Source of the DNA: Calycina herbarum
Lineage: Eukaryota > Ascomycota > Leotiomycetes > Helotiales > Pezizellaceae
Direction: 5' to 3'
DNA: 64,000 bases
Assembly (NCBI GenBank): GCA_001414485.1
Contig: LLEY01000160.1
Span: forward strand, 1-64,000
Shown here: positions 36,850 to 49,377 of the stretch, in pieces
Layout of the letters: the number at the start of each line of letters is the position of its first letter
How positions within the stretch are numbered: position 1 is the stretch's first letter
The notes under the pieces: generated by a model
What the model was told of the DNA's origin: nothing
Database searches by the model: none
The model's input: the letters and a program-made list of their open reading frames with translations, nothing else
Program-made: the position numbers and the translations under genes

Positions 36850-39800
36850 CTCCTCCTTTCTTTCTAATAATATAATAGCCGACACTCGAAGTAGTCGTAG
36901 TAGAAAAGAGAAGACACCTACTAGCTCGTCTCAAACCGAGCCTTAATAACCGGATAACACCCCTAGAGTCGCCCCTCCCTTACCTACCTCCTCTACGATA
37001 AGCGAGCCTCCTATAGACGAAAACGTTCGTTTATAGGCTGAAATCCTCTCTTTACATACACAACTCTACTAAACCCCGTTGCCTATAAACCACCTTAACA
37101 ACCCTCTTCTAAGCCGCGAGTATATACAAGCCCTCTAAGAGGTTACTACCGACTCCTCCTATTCCTGATTTGGTTCTAACAATTCTACTTATAAGTTCTA
37201 AGATAGCGAGAAACTTAAGGACAGCATCTCCTCGTTATATAAGGCCTGGTGGATTATCCTAGCTAGCAAAATAAGAAAGAACCTCTTCGAGGACGAATAA
37301 GATAAACTTACCTTCGTCTTTATAGCTACTTCTAGCGTAGTATAAGAGCACCTAGAACTATAGATGGATTTCAGTTCCCCTACCTTATTTATAGATGTTA
37401 TAGATATACTTACATATCTAGATACCTTGTTTGTAGATAGTAACGAAGCTGTAGAGGCCTATAAGGTCTTCCGTAAACTCTTAATATAAGAGGACGAGAC
37501 TTTTACTATATTTAAAGCAACCTTCTTAAGCCTTACGACTAAGGCTTATATCCTGTCAAGTAAGTAGTCCGAAGATTTATACTAGAAGCTTACGCTAGCT
37601 CTCTAAGTAAGTATCTTGCTAGTCCGAATTACTCTAGTAACCTTTAACCAGTTATATAACTACTGTTACTCTGTCTATTAAGATAGGGTAACTATCAAGG
37701 AACGCCTTATAGCTTGCTACAACCGTCGCCTACTTATAAGAGGTTTCTCTGCTGGCTACGGATCAACTTACCAACTTCCGGCTCTACGTACTACTATTAG
37801 TTATCCGCTAACCCAAAGCCCGGTCCGTTACTCTCCAGTTACAGACCGTAAGACTCCTTTGCCTACTCGTAAGAGTATAACTCCTGTCTAGGACATAGCA
37901 GACGTTATCTATTACAATTACAATAAACCTAGGTACTATACTAGTAAATACCCTCTTCCTCGAAAACCCTCTACAGCTATTAAGCTATTAGAAGACGCTG
38001 AAAACTCGCTTACGGACTTCTACAGACTATAAGCGTCTAGAGAAGAATTAGCTAACGAGGAACTCGTCTATAAGGACTCGGGAAAAGAACAGCTCTAAAG
38101 CAAGTCTCCTCTTTAGAGTAAAACAAACTTAGATCTTAACCTCTTAATCTAAGTCGTATAATAGGTAGAAAGGCTTTTATAACTATATATACTTTAATTA
38201 AGAATAGATATACTTTTAATACTACTAGACTTATTAATACTAGAGCGAATAGATAGCTATTTATTAACACGGCTTTAGCTAACTAGTTAAGTTAACATTA
38301 TAAACAGGCTATAGAAAAGCTGTTATATGTAATATCAATTACAGGGTTTAATAGATATAAAGGACTAGCGATTACTTACATTATTCGCTTAACACTAAGT
38401 ATCGACAGACAACAGTTTACTAATATACCCTTTCTAATCACTGATATCAGCAGACACGATATTATTATCAGCTGTTAATAGCTTATAGACGTAAACGTAA
38501 AGTTAGTAGTCTATAGCTATAAGATTAAGTAGCTAGAATCCCTTCCCCTAGTTTATCGATTCGATTACTTAGTACCTATTACTAGAGAATCGATAACTAT
38601 CTCCTCGCTAGACCTCTAGGCTTAGGAGGATATAGAGAACCGCGACCTCCGCTAGAATACTATAGAAGAACCTATATTAATCTATTCGATACTGCCTCGA
38701 AGCTAGCGCCAAACCCCGCTACTAGTTACTCTTAAGGAAATTCTAAACAAAAGCTTTTAGTAAGACCTTATCTCTGCCTAGAATAGAATATAGGTCCTTA
38801 TTCCTAACTACTAACAACGTCGTCGATCCTCCTTAGGAAAACGTTTAGTTATAGACTATAAAGCGGCTATGAGCTCGCTTATAGACATCTATAAACCTAC
38901 GGAAGACTTCGCTATTAATATCTATTATATTAGAGCTACTGCTTTCAAACTTAACCTTTAAAAGCGCGATAACAAAGTCTTCTCTACCAGCTTATAAGAG
39001 ATCGACTATACTCTTATAGACAGGTTACGTATAGAGCTCTCTTTAGTAGATTACGCTTTAGACGAATAACTAGTAGAATAGAACGTTCGTTAGGAATATA
39101 TAGACTTTAAGGATGTCTTTTTAAAGAGAGCTTTAGATAAGCTTCTTCTACTACGAAACCAAGTTAACTACTAGATCGAACTTACAGGTCTAAATACTCT
39201 ATTACATAGCCTATTATATAGGATAACAACTAAGGAACTTCTAGCTATAAAGCAGTATATCCTCGATAACCTCGATAAAGGGTTTATTATTCCTAGCTAC
39301 GCCTCTTTTACCTCTCTAGTACTGTTTATAAAGAAGCCTAACAGAAGCTTATAGCTCTATGTCGACTACTAGAAACTTAATAACCTTACTTATAAGAACC
39401 AGTACCCTCTTCTACTAATTAACGAAACTCTTATACAAATTACTAGTACTAAAATCCTTATAAAGCTCGACATTTATTAAGCTTTTAACTGTATATGTAT
39501 AGAACTAGAGTCAGAAGAACTTACAACCTTTTAGACCTATTATAACACGTTTAAATATAAGGTGTTGCCTTTCAGCTTAACCAACGGTCCTACTACGTAC
39601 TAGAGGTATATAAATAGTATTCTTATAGAATATCTCGATAACTTTTATATAGCTTACCTTAACAACATTCTTATATACTCTAATAATAAGCTCGAACACG
39701 TTAAACACGTCTATAAGATCTTAGAACAGCTCTGTAAAGCTGGGCTATAAGTAGATATTAAGAAGACAGAGTTCCACGTTACTTATACGAAGTACCTTAG

Positions 39801-42170
39801 TTTTATTATCTCTATAGACGGAATCGAAGTCGACCTAGAGAAGATCTTAGTAATCGTTTCCTAGAAATATCCTAGTACTGTTAAGGGTATCTAGTCCTTT
39901 CTAGGTTTTTACAACTTCTACCGACGTTTTATTCGGGATTATAGATAGATTGCTCGTCTACTAAACTATCTTATAGGTAAGGAAGTGCTATTTAAGTTCG
40001 ACTTAGAATATAAGAAGGCTTTTAATATATTAAAAGAAGCCTTAGTTACCGCCCCTCTCTTATACTACTTTACAGCCGATTTAGAGACTATGGTTAAGAC
40101 TAACGCTTCTAATAGAGTAGTTATAGCTATAATATTATAACGTATATCCGAAACTGAACCGTGGAGACCCGTAAGCTACTTCTCGAAGACGATAAACCCC
40201 GTCGAGCTAAACTACTAAATCTACGATAAGGAGATACTAGCTATTATACGCTCTTTTAGACAATAGTAAGCAGATCTTGCTTAGACTAGCTCCTAGATTA
40301 AGGTCTTTACCAATTATAAGGCTTTAGAGTACTTTATAACCTCTAAAACCTTAAACCAGCGATAAGCGAGATAGGCAGAGTTTCTATTAGAGTTCTATTT
40401 TATAATTACGTTTCGATCTAGTAAGTAGAACGAGAAAACGGACACGCTAATACGCCGAGACTAAGACGTTAACCTATAGAATAACCTAAAAGCGTCTATA
40501 AGATAATAAACCTTGCTTACGTCTAATTAGTTAGATCTACGTATTACTACTCGATTAGAACCTCCTATAACGTTAGCCCTAGTTACCTTAGAACCCTTGC
40601 TTAACCTTGTCGACTAGTTACTTACTACTAACCGTAACTCTTTAGACTTAGAAGACGACTGAACAAAAGCTACCCGTAGGTACTAAAACTAGATAATAGA
40701 GAACGGCTTACTTCTTTAGTAAAAGAGACTCGTGGTTCCTAATCAAGGCACCTTATAGACAGACCTAATCTGTAAGGCTCACGTATAAGTATCTACGGCT
40801 TACCTTAGACAGACAAAGACAGTAGCTATCCTCGCCCGTAGATACTAGTAGAAAGGTTTACAGACGTCTATAGAAACCTATATTAGTAACTGCGGAGACT
40901 GTCGACGTGCTACAGTTCCTTATAACCGTAAACCTAGGTTTTTACACCTGTTACTAGTTCTAGAACGTCTCTAGTAGTATATCACTATAGACTATAAGTC
41001 TTTCCCTGCTGATAAACAAGGTTACGATATCTTATAGGTAGTTATAGATCGCCTAACTAAGCAATCGGTCTCGATCCTCTGTCTAAAGACAGTTATAGCC
41101 TAAGATATAGCTCGAATATACGTTACGTAGATCTATCGAACCCACGGCTATCTACAAAGCATTGTTTTAGACTATAGACCATAGTTTATTTCTTCTTTCT
41201 AGTCTAAATTCTATAGAATCCTTAGTATAAAGCTTAAGCTATCTACTGCTTTCTATCTATAAACTAACAAATAAACCGAAATCATAAACTAATAGATTAA
41301 TCAACGCCTATAGCCTTTTATTAGTTACTATTAAGACAACTAGAGCGAACTTGTCTCTATTCTAGACTACGCTCAGCTTACGCTTCTATATAAGAGTCTA
41401 AGTAGGCTCTCGCCCTTTAAAGTAATTAATAGATACGTAGCTACTACGTCCTTCGATTAGAACCGTCTAGATAAATCTGTAACAGTCTATAAACAGCTTA
41501 ACTAGACCGATGTAGAGGCACTTATATAGAGAATATACGACACTTAGACCGTAGCAAAGGAATTAGTTAGTAAAGCATAAGACTGTTATACAAGGTCTAC
41601 GAACCGAATTCGAAGAGTAGTAGACTTTAACATAGACGACTTTATTTAAGTATCGACTTGTAATTAGAAGACAGACCAGCTAAGCTATAAGCTAGATAGA
41701 CAAAACGAGGGTCCGTTCTAGATTACAGCCTACGAAGGATACTCTTTCCGGCTCGAACTGCTAGACCACTTCTGTATATACCCTGTATTCCACCCGTCAC
41801 TGCTCTGTAAGGCTGCTATAGATCCGTTACCTAGACAGGTAAACGAACTACCCCTGCTAATATAGGTTATAGATTAGGAAGAGTAGGAAGTAGAAGAAGT
41901 CTTAGCTATAAAAGCAGTTCGTAGAAAGCTCTAATACAGGGTTTAATAGTTAGGCTATAACCCTGATCCATAGTGGTATCCGGCCTTGAATTTTAAGTAT
42001 TGCCTATATAAATTATACGATTTTCACCTTGCTAATCTAGCCCGCGCTAGTCCGCTAAGGGCTTTATAAAGCTAGATACGAGCGTAGGAAGACGGAATAG
42101 ACGATTACGATTATCTAACAGACGATTCAGTTGTAATATAAAGCTTATAGACAAGCTTTTTCTAAAAGGG
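36850..42170 (+). pseudogene. gag-pol of H2 (complete order, with stops)
   Basis: Uninterrupted by other insertions: gag about 36870-38100 with a knuckle relic near 37910-37950, then protease and linker to about 39000, RT about 39200-39870 (LDI, AFN and catalytic-region relics), RNase H about 40000-40480. The integrase runs about 40700-41700, with an HHCC-like zinc region near 40850-40920 and core segments such as ITIDYKSFPADKQGYD. A C-terminal chromodomain follows near 41880-42060 (EVEEVLAIKAVRRKL, stop, YRV). Fewer stops than A, B or C but still not translatable. Confidence 0.78.
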
Positions 42171-42177
42171 GGGGTAA

Positions 42178-42409
42178 TATTATAGCGCTGGTCTGTAACA
42201 CGTGATTCTCGGTCCTACACGTGACCGTCAGAGCCGTAACGCTTAGACGGATTTATGACGAGATTAAAGGCTCTTTATAGTTAGTAGAAATACCTCTTTT
42301 TCGTAGAGTATATATTCCGCATTCCCTCGTTCTTAGAACTGTAGCTTTAAATTCTCGAATATATATATATATACTCTTGTGCCTTTGCCTTCAGATATAG
42401 ATCGTGACA
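42178..42409 (+). repeat. 3' LTR of H2
   Basis: 232 bp, TATTATAGCGCTGG to TCGTGACA, preceded by the polypurine tract AAAAGGGGGGG at about 42164-42174. Confidence 0.9.
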
Positions 42410-42414
42410 ATTAA

Positions 42415-44700
42415 GGGTATCTAGTTCTTCCTAGGTTTTTATAACTTCTACTAACGTTTTATTCAGGATTATAGATAGATTACTTATCCGCTGAACTATC
42501 TTATAAGAAAGGAAGTACTATTTAAGTTCGACTTAGAATATAAGAAGGCTTTTAATATATTAAAAGAAGCCTTAGTTACTACCTCTCTCTTATACTACTT
42601 TATAGCTGATTTAGAGACTATAGTTAAGACTAACGCTTCTAACAGAGTAGTTATAGCTATAATATTATAATATATATTTAAAACCGAACTATAGAGACCT
42701 GTAAGCTACTTCTCGAAGACGATAAACCCTGCTAAGCTAAACTACTAAATCTACGATAAGGAGATATTAGCTATTATATACTCTTTTAGATAATAGTGAG
42801 CAGATCTTACTTAGACTAGCTCCTAGATTAAGGTCTTCACTGATTATAAAGCTTTAGAGTACTTTATAACCTCTAAAACCTTAAACTAGTAGTAAGCGAG
42901 ATAGGTAGAGTTTCTATTAGAGTTCTATTTTATAATTACGTTTTAATCTAGTAAGTAGAACGAGAAAACAGATACGCTAATATGCTAAGACTAAGACGTT
43001 AACTTATAGAACGACCTAAAAGCGTCTATAAGATAATAAACCTTGCTTACGTCTAATTAGTTAGATCTACGTATTACTACTCGATTAGACCCTCCTATAA
43101 TATTAGCCCTAGTTACCTTAGAACCCTCGCTTAACCTTGTCGACCAGTTACTTACTACTAACTATAACTCTTTAGACTTAGAAGACAACTAAACGAAAGC
43201 TACCTATAGGTACTAAAACTAGATAATAGAGAACGGCTTACTTCTTTAGTAAAAGAGACTCGTAGTTCCTGATTAAGGTATCTTATAAACGGACCTAATC
43301 TATAAGGCTTATATATAAGTATCTACGGCTTACCCTAGACGGACAAAGACAGTAGCTATCCTTGCCTATAGATACTAGTAGAAAGGTTTATAGACGTCTG
43401 TAGAAACCTATATTAGTAACTACGGAGACTGTCAACGTACTACGGTTCCTTACGACTATAAACCTAGGTTTTTATACTTATTACTAGTTCTAGAACGTCT
43501 CTAGTAGTATATTATTATAGACTATAAGTCTTTCTCTACTAATAAATAAGGTTACGATACCTTATAAGTAGTTATAGATCGTCTAACTAAGTAATCGGTC
43601 TTGATCCTCTATCTAAAGACAGTTATAGTCTAAGATATAGCTCGAATATACGTTACGTAGATCTATTAAACCTACAGCTATCTATAAAGCATTGTTTTAG
43701 ACTATAGACTATAGTTTGTTTCTTCTTTCTAGTCTAAATTCTATAGAATCCTTAGTATAAAGCTTAAGCTATCTACTGCTTTCTACTTATAAACTAACGG
43801 ATAAACTGAAATTATAAACTAATAGATTAATTAACACCTATAGCCTTTTGTTAGTTACTATTAGGACAACTGGAGTAAACTTGTCCCTATTCTAGACTAC
43901 GCTTAGCTTACGCTTCTATACGAGAGTCTAGGTAGGCTCTTGCCTTTTAAAGTAATTAATAGATACGTAGCTACTACGTCCTTCGATTAGAACTGTCTAG
44001 ATAAATCTATAACGGTCTACGAACAGCTTAACTAGACCGATGTAGAGGCACTTATATAGAGAATATACGATACTTAGACTGTAGTAAAGGAATTAGTTAG
44101 TAAAGTATAAGACTACTATATAAGGTCTGCGAACCGGATTCGAAGAGTAGTAGACTTTGACGTAGACGACTTTGTTTAAGTATTAACTCGTAATTAGAAG
44201 ACAGACTAGCCGAGCTATAAGCTAGATAGACAAAACGAGGGTCCGTTCCGGATTATAGCCTGTAAAGGACACTCTTTCTAGCTCGAACTACTAGACCACT
44301 TCTGTATACACCCTATATTCTACCCGTCACTGCTTTATAAGGCTGCTATAGATCCGCTACCTAGATAGATAAACGAACCACCTCTACTAATATAGGTTAT
44401 AGATTAGGAAGAGTGGGAAGTAGAAGAAGTCTTAGCTATAAAAGCAGTTTATAGAAAGCTCTAATATAGGGTTTAATAGTTAGGCTATAACTCTGATCTA
44501 TAGTAGTATCCGGCCTTGAATTTTAAGTATTATCTATATAAATTATACGATTTTCACCTTACTAATCTAGCCTGCGCTGGTCTGCTAAGGGCTTTATAAA
44601 GCTAGATACGAGTATAAGAAGACGGAATAGACGATTACAATTATCTAATAGACGATTCAGTTGTAATATAAAGCTTACGGATAAGCTTTTTCTAAAAGGG
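42415..44700 (+). pseudogene. C-terminal pol of H1: RNase H, integrase, chromodomain
   Basis: Resumes the RT frame after H2 (GIQFFLGFYNFYQRFI). RNase H includes NYQIYDKEILAIIYSFRQQ. Integrase runs about 43200-44150 with ITIDYKSFSTNKQGYD and LVPILDYAQLTLL. A chromodomain near 44410-44540 has EVEEVLAIKAVYRKLQYRV. Few stops compared with the outer elements. Confidence 0.78.
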
Positions 44701-44707
44701 GGGGTAA

Positions 44708-44939
44708 TATTACAGCGCTGGTCTATAACACGTGATTCTTAGTCCTATACGTGACCGTCAGAGCCGCAACGCTTAGACGGATTTATAACGAGATTAAAGG
44801 CTCTTTATAGTTAGTAGAAATACCTCTTTTTCGTAGGGTATATATTCCGCATTCTCTCGTTCTTAGAACTATAGCTTTAAATTCTCGAATATATATATAT
44901 ATACTCTTATACCTTTGCCTTCAGATATAGATCGTAATA
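44708..44939 (+). repeat. 3' LTR of H1
   Basis: 232 bp, TATTACAGCGCTGG to TCGTAATA, preceded by the polypurine tract AAAAGGGGGGG ending near 44704. Confidence 0.9.
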
Positions 44940-44944
44940 TAAAG

Positions 44945-47900
44945 CGTCTTCTATACTTGTCTAATAAATTACAGGCCACTATTAGATACTATTGCTCTTA
45001 GTAGTCTATATAAGCTATAGTATATAGTAATAAATAAGCGAGCAAATTCCTCTGATAATATAGTCGAGTTATAGGCCGTAAGAAGCACCCCTTTGCCTAA
45101 ACGGTCCGTGAACACTGTTATTATATTAGAGCCTTTACTTATAAGTAGTAGTCTAATAAAGTCGATAGAGATCTTCTACTATTGCTGCTTAGGAATTGGT
45201 AAGAGACGAAGCAGGCCTTGTTTACGATCTCTCTAGACCTTAGTACGTCTATAAACTCTATAGTTATAGATAAACTACTTAACTGTAGTCTGTAGGTTTA
45301 GCTAGAAGAACTCTCTTAAGACTATTATAATTGTCTCGTTCTTACTAGGATAGCTTATAAGTGTAGAATTATAGAGTTCCTATATAATTACAGTCTATAG
45401 TAGCTTATAGTCGGGGACCTATAGTCTGCCCCTAAACTATAAATCACCGTTCTTATTAACTAAGTAGTTAGAGATAGAGACTTTAACTAGAGAAGCGAGG
45501 TCTGCTAGAAACACCCTATCTCCTTAGTAGACAGTGTCTATAAGACGCCTGAAGTCCTTATTCTATACCTTTCCCTCTTCTTAGAGGTTCTATAGTTGGT
45601 TTATAAATGCTTACTACGTCGCTACGTTGCTTACTTGATTCCTCTCGTTTATTAACACTAGTACTAGCTATATAGTATTTCCTTAAATTATTCTGTCCGG
45701 AATTAATTATACTATTCTATAATTAAGGCGTTTATCTCCCTCCTCTAGAAGGTCCTGGTCCCTCCTTATTAATACATCTAGTAGTCCTCTCTCTTTGCCT
45801 AGGCGGTATTAGATTATTAGGTTAAACTTACTAAGTATTAACTACTACCGTATTTGTCTTTCAGACAGTTTATAGACCGTTATAAAGTACTTAAGATTCT
45901 TATAATCCGTAAGTACTATAAACTGCCTAATACTTTTTAACTCCGCTTCCTATTCCTTAAGACAACGAATAATAGCTAACAACTCTTTATTATATATTAG
46001 GTAATTATATTTAGTAGATGTATATTTCTTTAAGAAGAAGGCTATAGGCTGTAAGACGCTATTCTTTACTTAAGAGAGTACGCCTCTTAAGTAATATCTA
46101 GAGGAGTCTGTCTCTAGGACTGTCTCGTAATCTAGGTTAAACTAAGCTAGTACTAAGGCCTCTATAAAGGCCTGCTTTAACTGTTCGAAGGCTCTATTCG
46201 CTTTATCTATCTATTAGAAGGATCTATCCTTTTTAACAAGTCTATAGAGAGGAGCTATAATCCGTGAAAAGTCCTTAATAAACCGTCGATAGAAATTCGC
46301 AAATCCTAGGAAGCTAAGGACGCCTTTTACTGTTATTAGTACTTTCTAATCTATAATAGCCTATATTTTAGCTAGGTCTATCTATAAACCTTTCCCTACT
46401 TCTATAATAAACTTAAGATACTTTGTAGACTATACTTTAAATTCGTATTTGTTAATATTAAGCTATAGCCTAGTATCTTAAAGCCTTTGTATTACTTTAT
46501 AGACATGCTCGCGGTGCTGGTTATAGGTGCCGTCTATAAAGACTAAGACATCGTCGATATATACTAAGACAAAGTCGTCTAAGAACTCTTAAAGCGTATG
46601 ATTAATATACTACTAGAAAGTGCTAGGAGTATTTATAAGTCTAAAAGGGGTAACAAGCTATTTAAAAAGCCTAAAGCGTGTCTAGAAAGCTGTTTTCTAC
46701 TTATCTCCCTTCTTAATTCATATCTTATAAAACGTAGTAATAATATCTATTTTTATAAACTACTTTGCTTTTCTAATCTAGTTAAGTGTCTCTTAGATTA
46801 AGAGTAATAGATAGCAGTTCTTATAGGTTAACTTATTTAGTGCCTGGTAGTTATAACAGAACTGTAGGCCCCCTCCTAGCTTCTATACAAAGAGTACTAG
46901 CGTAGCTGCTAGAGAGTTGCTTACTTAAATAAATTCCTTATCTAGTAGCTCTATTAGGGTTTTATAGAGTACTAATAGCTTATCCTGTAATATATTATAG
47001 AGTGGCTCTTATAAGACTGTCTTCTTAGATCCGCTGTCCGTCTATAAAAGCTTAATACTATAATTAATTCCTTATTAGTATACTAGTAACTTATTTACTT
47101 CTTTTCTATTAAAAGCTAGGTAGAATTCTAGACCGATCTAGCTAGGCAGCTTTGTCTATAGGTCTATATACTTCTTCTCTACTAACGCTTTACTAATATC
47201 TACGAGGCTAGCTAAGAAAACTTATAGCTTACGTTTATAATCTATAAGAAAGTAGAAGACGGCCGCGCTTACTTACTTATAGAAGTAAGACTTTTCTAGC
47301 TTACTATAAACTTCTAACCTAGAGTCTTAGAAGAGCAAGCATCCCTTAGTAGTATTAAGTAAAGCTTACTCTTTCCTTAACTAAGATTTTCCTAGAATTA
47401 TTTTATAGCTCTTAATCTTAGAGACTATATAAGTATAAACCCGTTTCTACTAGTAGCCTCTAATATCTATACTAAAAGATACTACTTAAGATATAGTATT
47501 CTCTAATACTCCTTCTACTAACTGTAAATACCTTAGTATAATTTATATATAAGAGAGCTAATAATAATAGATAAAACAGTTTAAAACAATTCTATAGACT
47601 AAATACCTTAAATCTACTAAGGCTTATAAAGTAGCTACTCTATTTACTAAAGCTAATATAAGAAGAGGTTTTTCGTCTATATATTCCTACTTAAAATGTC
47701 TCTAAGTGTCTATTACTAACAACTCTCTTCGTCGCCTCTGCCTACGCTTTCTAATAAAAGCTACTAGTTTTCTAAATCCGAAGAGATATTACTATCTTCT
47801 TCTTCTAATTCTAGTACTACCTTCTTAACCTCTACCTTCTATTTATAGACTGAATCCGCTGTTATAGGTCGCTTTAGTAGTCTATATAAACATTCTTAAA

Positions 47901-48850
47901 CAAAATAACTAGTAGCTCTACAACGAAGACAGCGACTAGTATAAGCACGGTTGCTTCGTTCTTCCTAAGACACCTATTTAGTACGCTTAGTACTAGTTAT
48001 TAAGACTTTAGCAAATACCGATTCCTAATCTATACTCTCTACAGATGCCTTATAAGTGACTTTTAGTCCGTTAGCGATATTATCACTCGTTACCTACTAT
48101 GTAGTATCCGTCGAGCGTTTCTAAGAGGTCTATAGTGTTTCTAGGAGAGTCTAGGCCCTAGATCTTAATATTCGAGCTTTATAAGCTCTTAAACAGTCGT
48201 CCGTTTCTTTAATAATAGAGTAGTAAGACTCGAAGTTAGGTTAAGAAGGAACTATAATTATCGCCTTAACTAACTCGTTACTAAGGATTCAGTTAAGAGA
48301 CACCTTCTTTATATTATCTAGCTAAGATCCTTCTCTAGACTCTATAAGCAGGGCTTGCTATTCTATAAAGACCTCTAGGAATAGTCTTAAGCCTTAGCAA
48401 AAGGATTCTAGCTTTCGTTACACTCTTTCTTTAGCTTACGAGTCTCTAAATATAAACTCTACTTAATCTAAGAAATCACTACTATTAGCTAGCTCTAGCT
48501 TACCCTATTCCTATACCTATACTTCTATTCTATAGAGCGCCTTGCCTCGTAGAGATCTGTTAAGTACCTAAAACTTAATATATTTAATATATCTATAGTA
48601 GTCGACTTCGATTTTAGCTCGTGCTTATTATAACTAAGCTTCTAGCTTATCCGAGTCTATAGAATTCCAGTAGTAGAGGAAGAGATTTCCTAGGTTTATT
48701 ATCGTTATAGACTATCTATAAGCAAGCTTCCTTATCCTTCTTTTACTTGTTTATAATCTATAGATAATCGTTCTCTTAAGTAGATATTAACTGATTCTAC
48801 TACTCTTAAACATACTATAGGAACTAGGCAGGTAGCTAATTTAGTATACC
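44945..48850 (-). pseudogene. gag, protease, RT, RNase H and N-terminal integrase of G
   Basis: Minus strand, right to left: gag about 48850-47700; protease/linker; RT with LVYIDDVLVFIDGTYNQHRE near 46510-46570, an intact YIDD catalytic motif; then [20 protein letters not shown]. RNase H with [20 protein letters not shown]; integrase zinc region near 45240-45300, core with ISIDFIRLLL near 45160, to 44945. Comparatively few stops. A 67-codon plus-strand ORF at 46598 is an antisense shadow. Confidence 0.78.
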
Positions 48851-48911
48851 GCCTTCTTATAGTTCTCCTATTATCTGTAAGTTCTATAAATGCCGTGAAA
48901 TAGCCTATAAG

Positions 48912-49112
48912 TTCTAGTATTACTATAAAGGCCCGATGTGTTCTAGTATTACTAAAATAGCTTAATATGTTCTAGTATTACTATAAAGGTCTAATATGTT
49001 CTAGTATTACTAAAATAGCCTAATATATTCTAATATTACTATAAAGGCCTATTATATTCTAGTATTACTAAAATAACCTAATATGTTCTAGTATTACTAT
49101 AAAGGCCCGTTG
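48912..49112. repeat. 29-bp minisatellite, seven units, in the leader of G
   Basis: TTCTAGTATTACT-type units start at 48912, 48941, 48970, 48999, 49028, 49057 and 49086, a strict 29-bp period. Two unit types alternate: one with ATAAAGGCC and one with AAAATAGCC, giving a 58-bp higher-order dimer. On the minus (sense) strand it lies between the 5' LTR and gag, so in the untranslated leader or gag N-terminus. Confidence 0.88.
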
Positions 49113-49130
49113 TTTTTAAATCGAATCTAA

Positions 49131-49372
49131 TATTAGAGCTTGTAGCAAGTACTAATAAATTAAACTATAGAGGCTGTCTATATATAAGAAGATTCGATTA
49201 TTCTTTCTAAGCTAGAGTTCTTACTAACTTATATACTCAGTTAGCTCTTTCTAGAGGGTTCTGCTAAGAGTACTCTCGAAGGTTCTATTACGTCTATGCG
49301 TTGCCAAGCGAGGTCACGTGAATGCGTCGCTAGAGTACTCCGAGACTTATTCTACGGGTATAACTCTTAATA
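49131..49372 (-). repeat. 5' LTR of G
   Basis: 242 bp, TATTAGAGC to CTCTTAATA. I count about 24 differences from the 3' LTR; all are C-to-T or G-to-A in this copy. Confidence 0.87.
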
Positions 49373-49377
49373 TTCTA

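Larger units (their letters stand above)
36371..42409 (+). mobile_element. complete Ty3/gypsy chromovirus H2, innermost element
   Basis: 6039 bp with 232-bp LTRs and the duplication ATTAA (36366-36370, 42410-42414). Same family as H1 and inserted in H1's RT, so a copy jumped into its sibling. Seventh and innermost level of the nest; it should be the youngest element on this path. Confidence 0.93.
32858..44939 (+). mobile_element. Ty3/gypsy chromovirus H1, plus strand, split by H2
   Basis: 232-bp LTRs at both ends and the duplication TAAAG (32853-32857, 44940-44944). Without H2 and one ATTAA it is 6038 bp, within one base of H2, an internal check on the boundaries. Inserted in the integrase of G. 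Confidence 0.92.
24445..49372 (-). mobile_element. Ty3/gypsy chromovirus G, minus strand, split by C and H1
   Basis: 242-bp LTRs at both ends, with the duplication TTCTG/TTCTA (24440-24444, 49373-49377; one G-to-A difference). Without C and H1 it is 5519 bp. The minus-strand polyprotein is legible in three blocks (44945-48850, 32188-32852, 24687-24860). Removing C with one TTACT and H1 with one TAAAG restores the frame. Inserted in the transposase of D. Confidence 0.87.

Noticed and set aside
46598..46801. 67-codon plus-strand ORF
   Set aside because: Antisense to the reverse transcriptase of G.
48912..49112. CRISPR-like array
   Set aside because: 29-bp units are directly adjacent with no spacers and the host is eukaryotic; it is a minisatellite in a retroelement leader.
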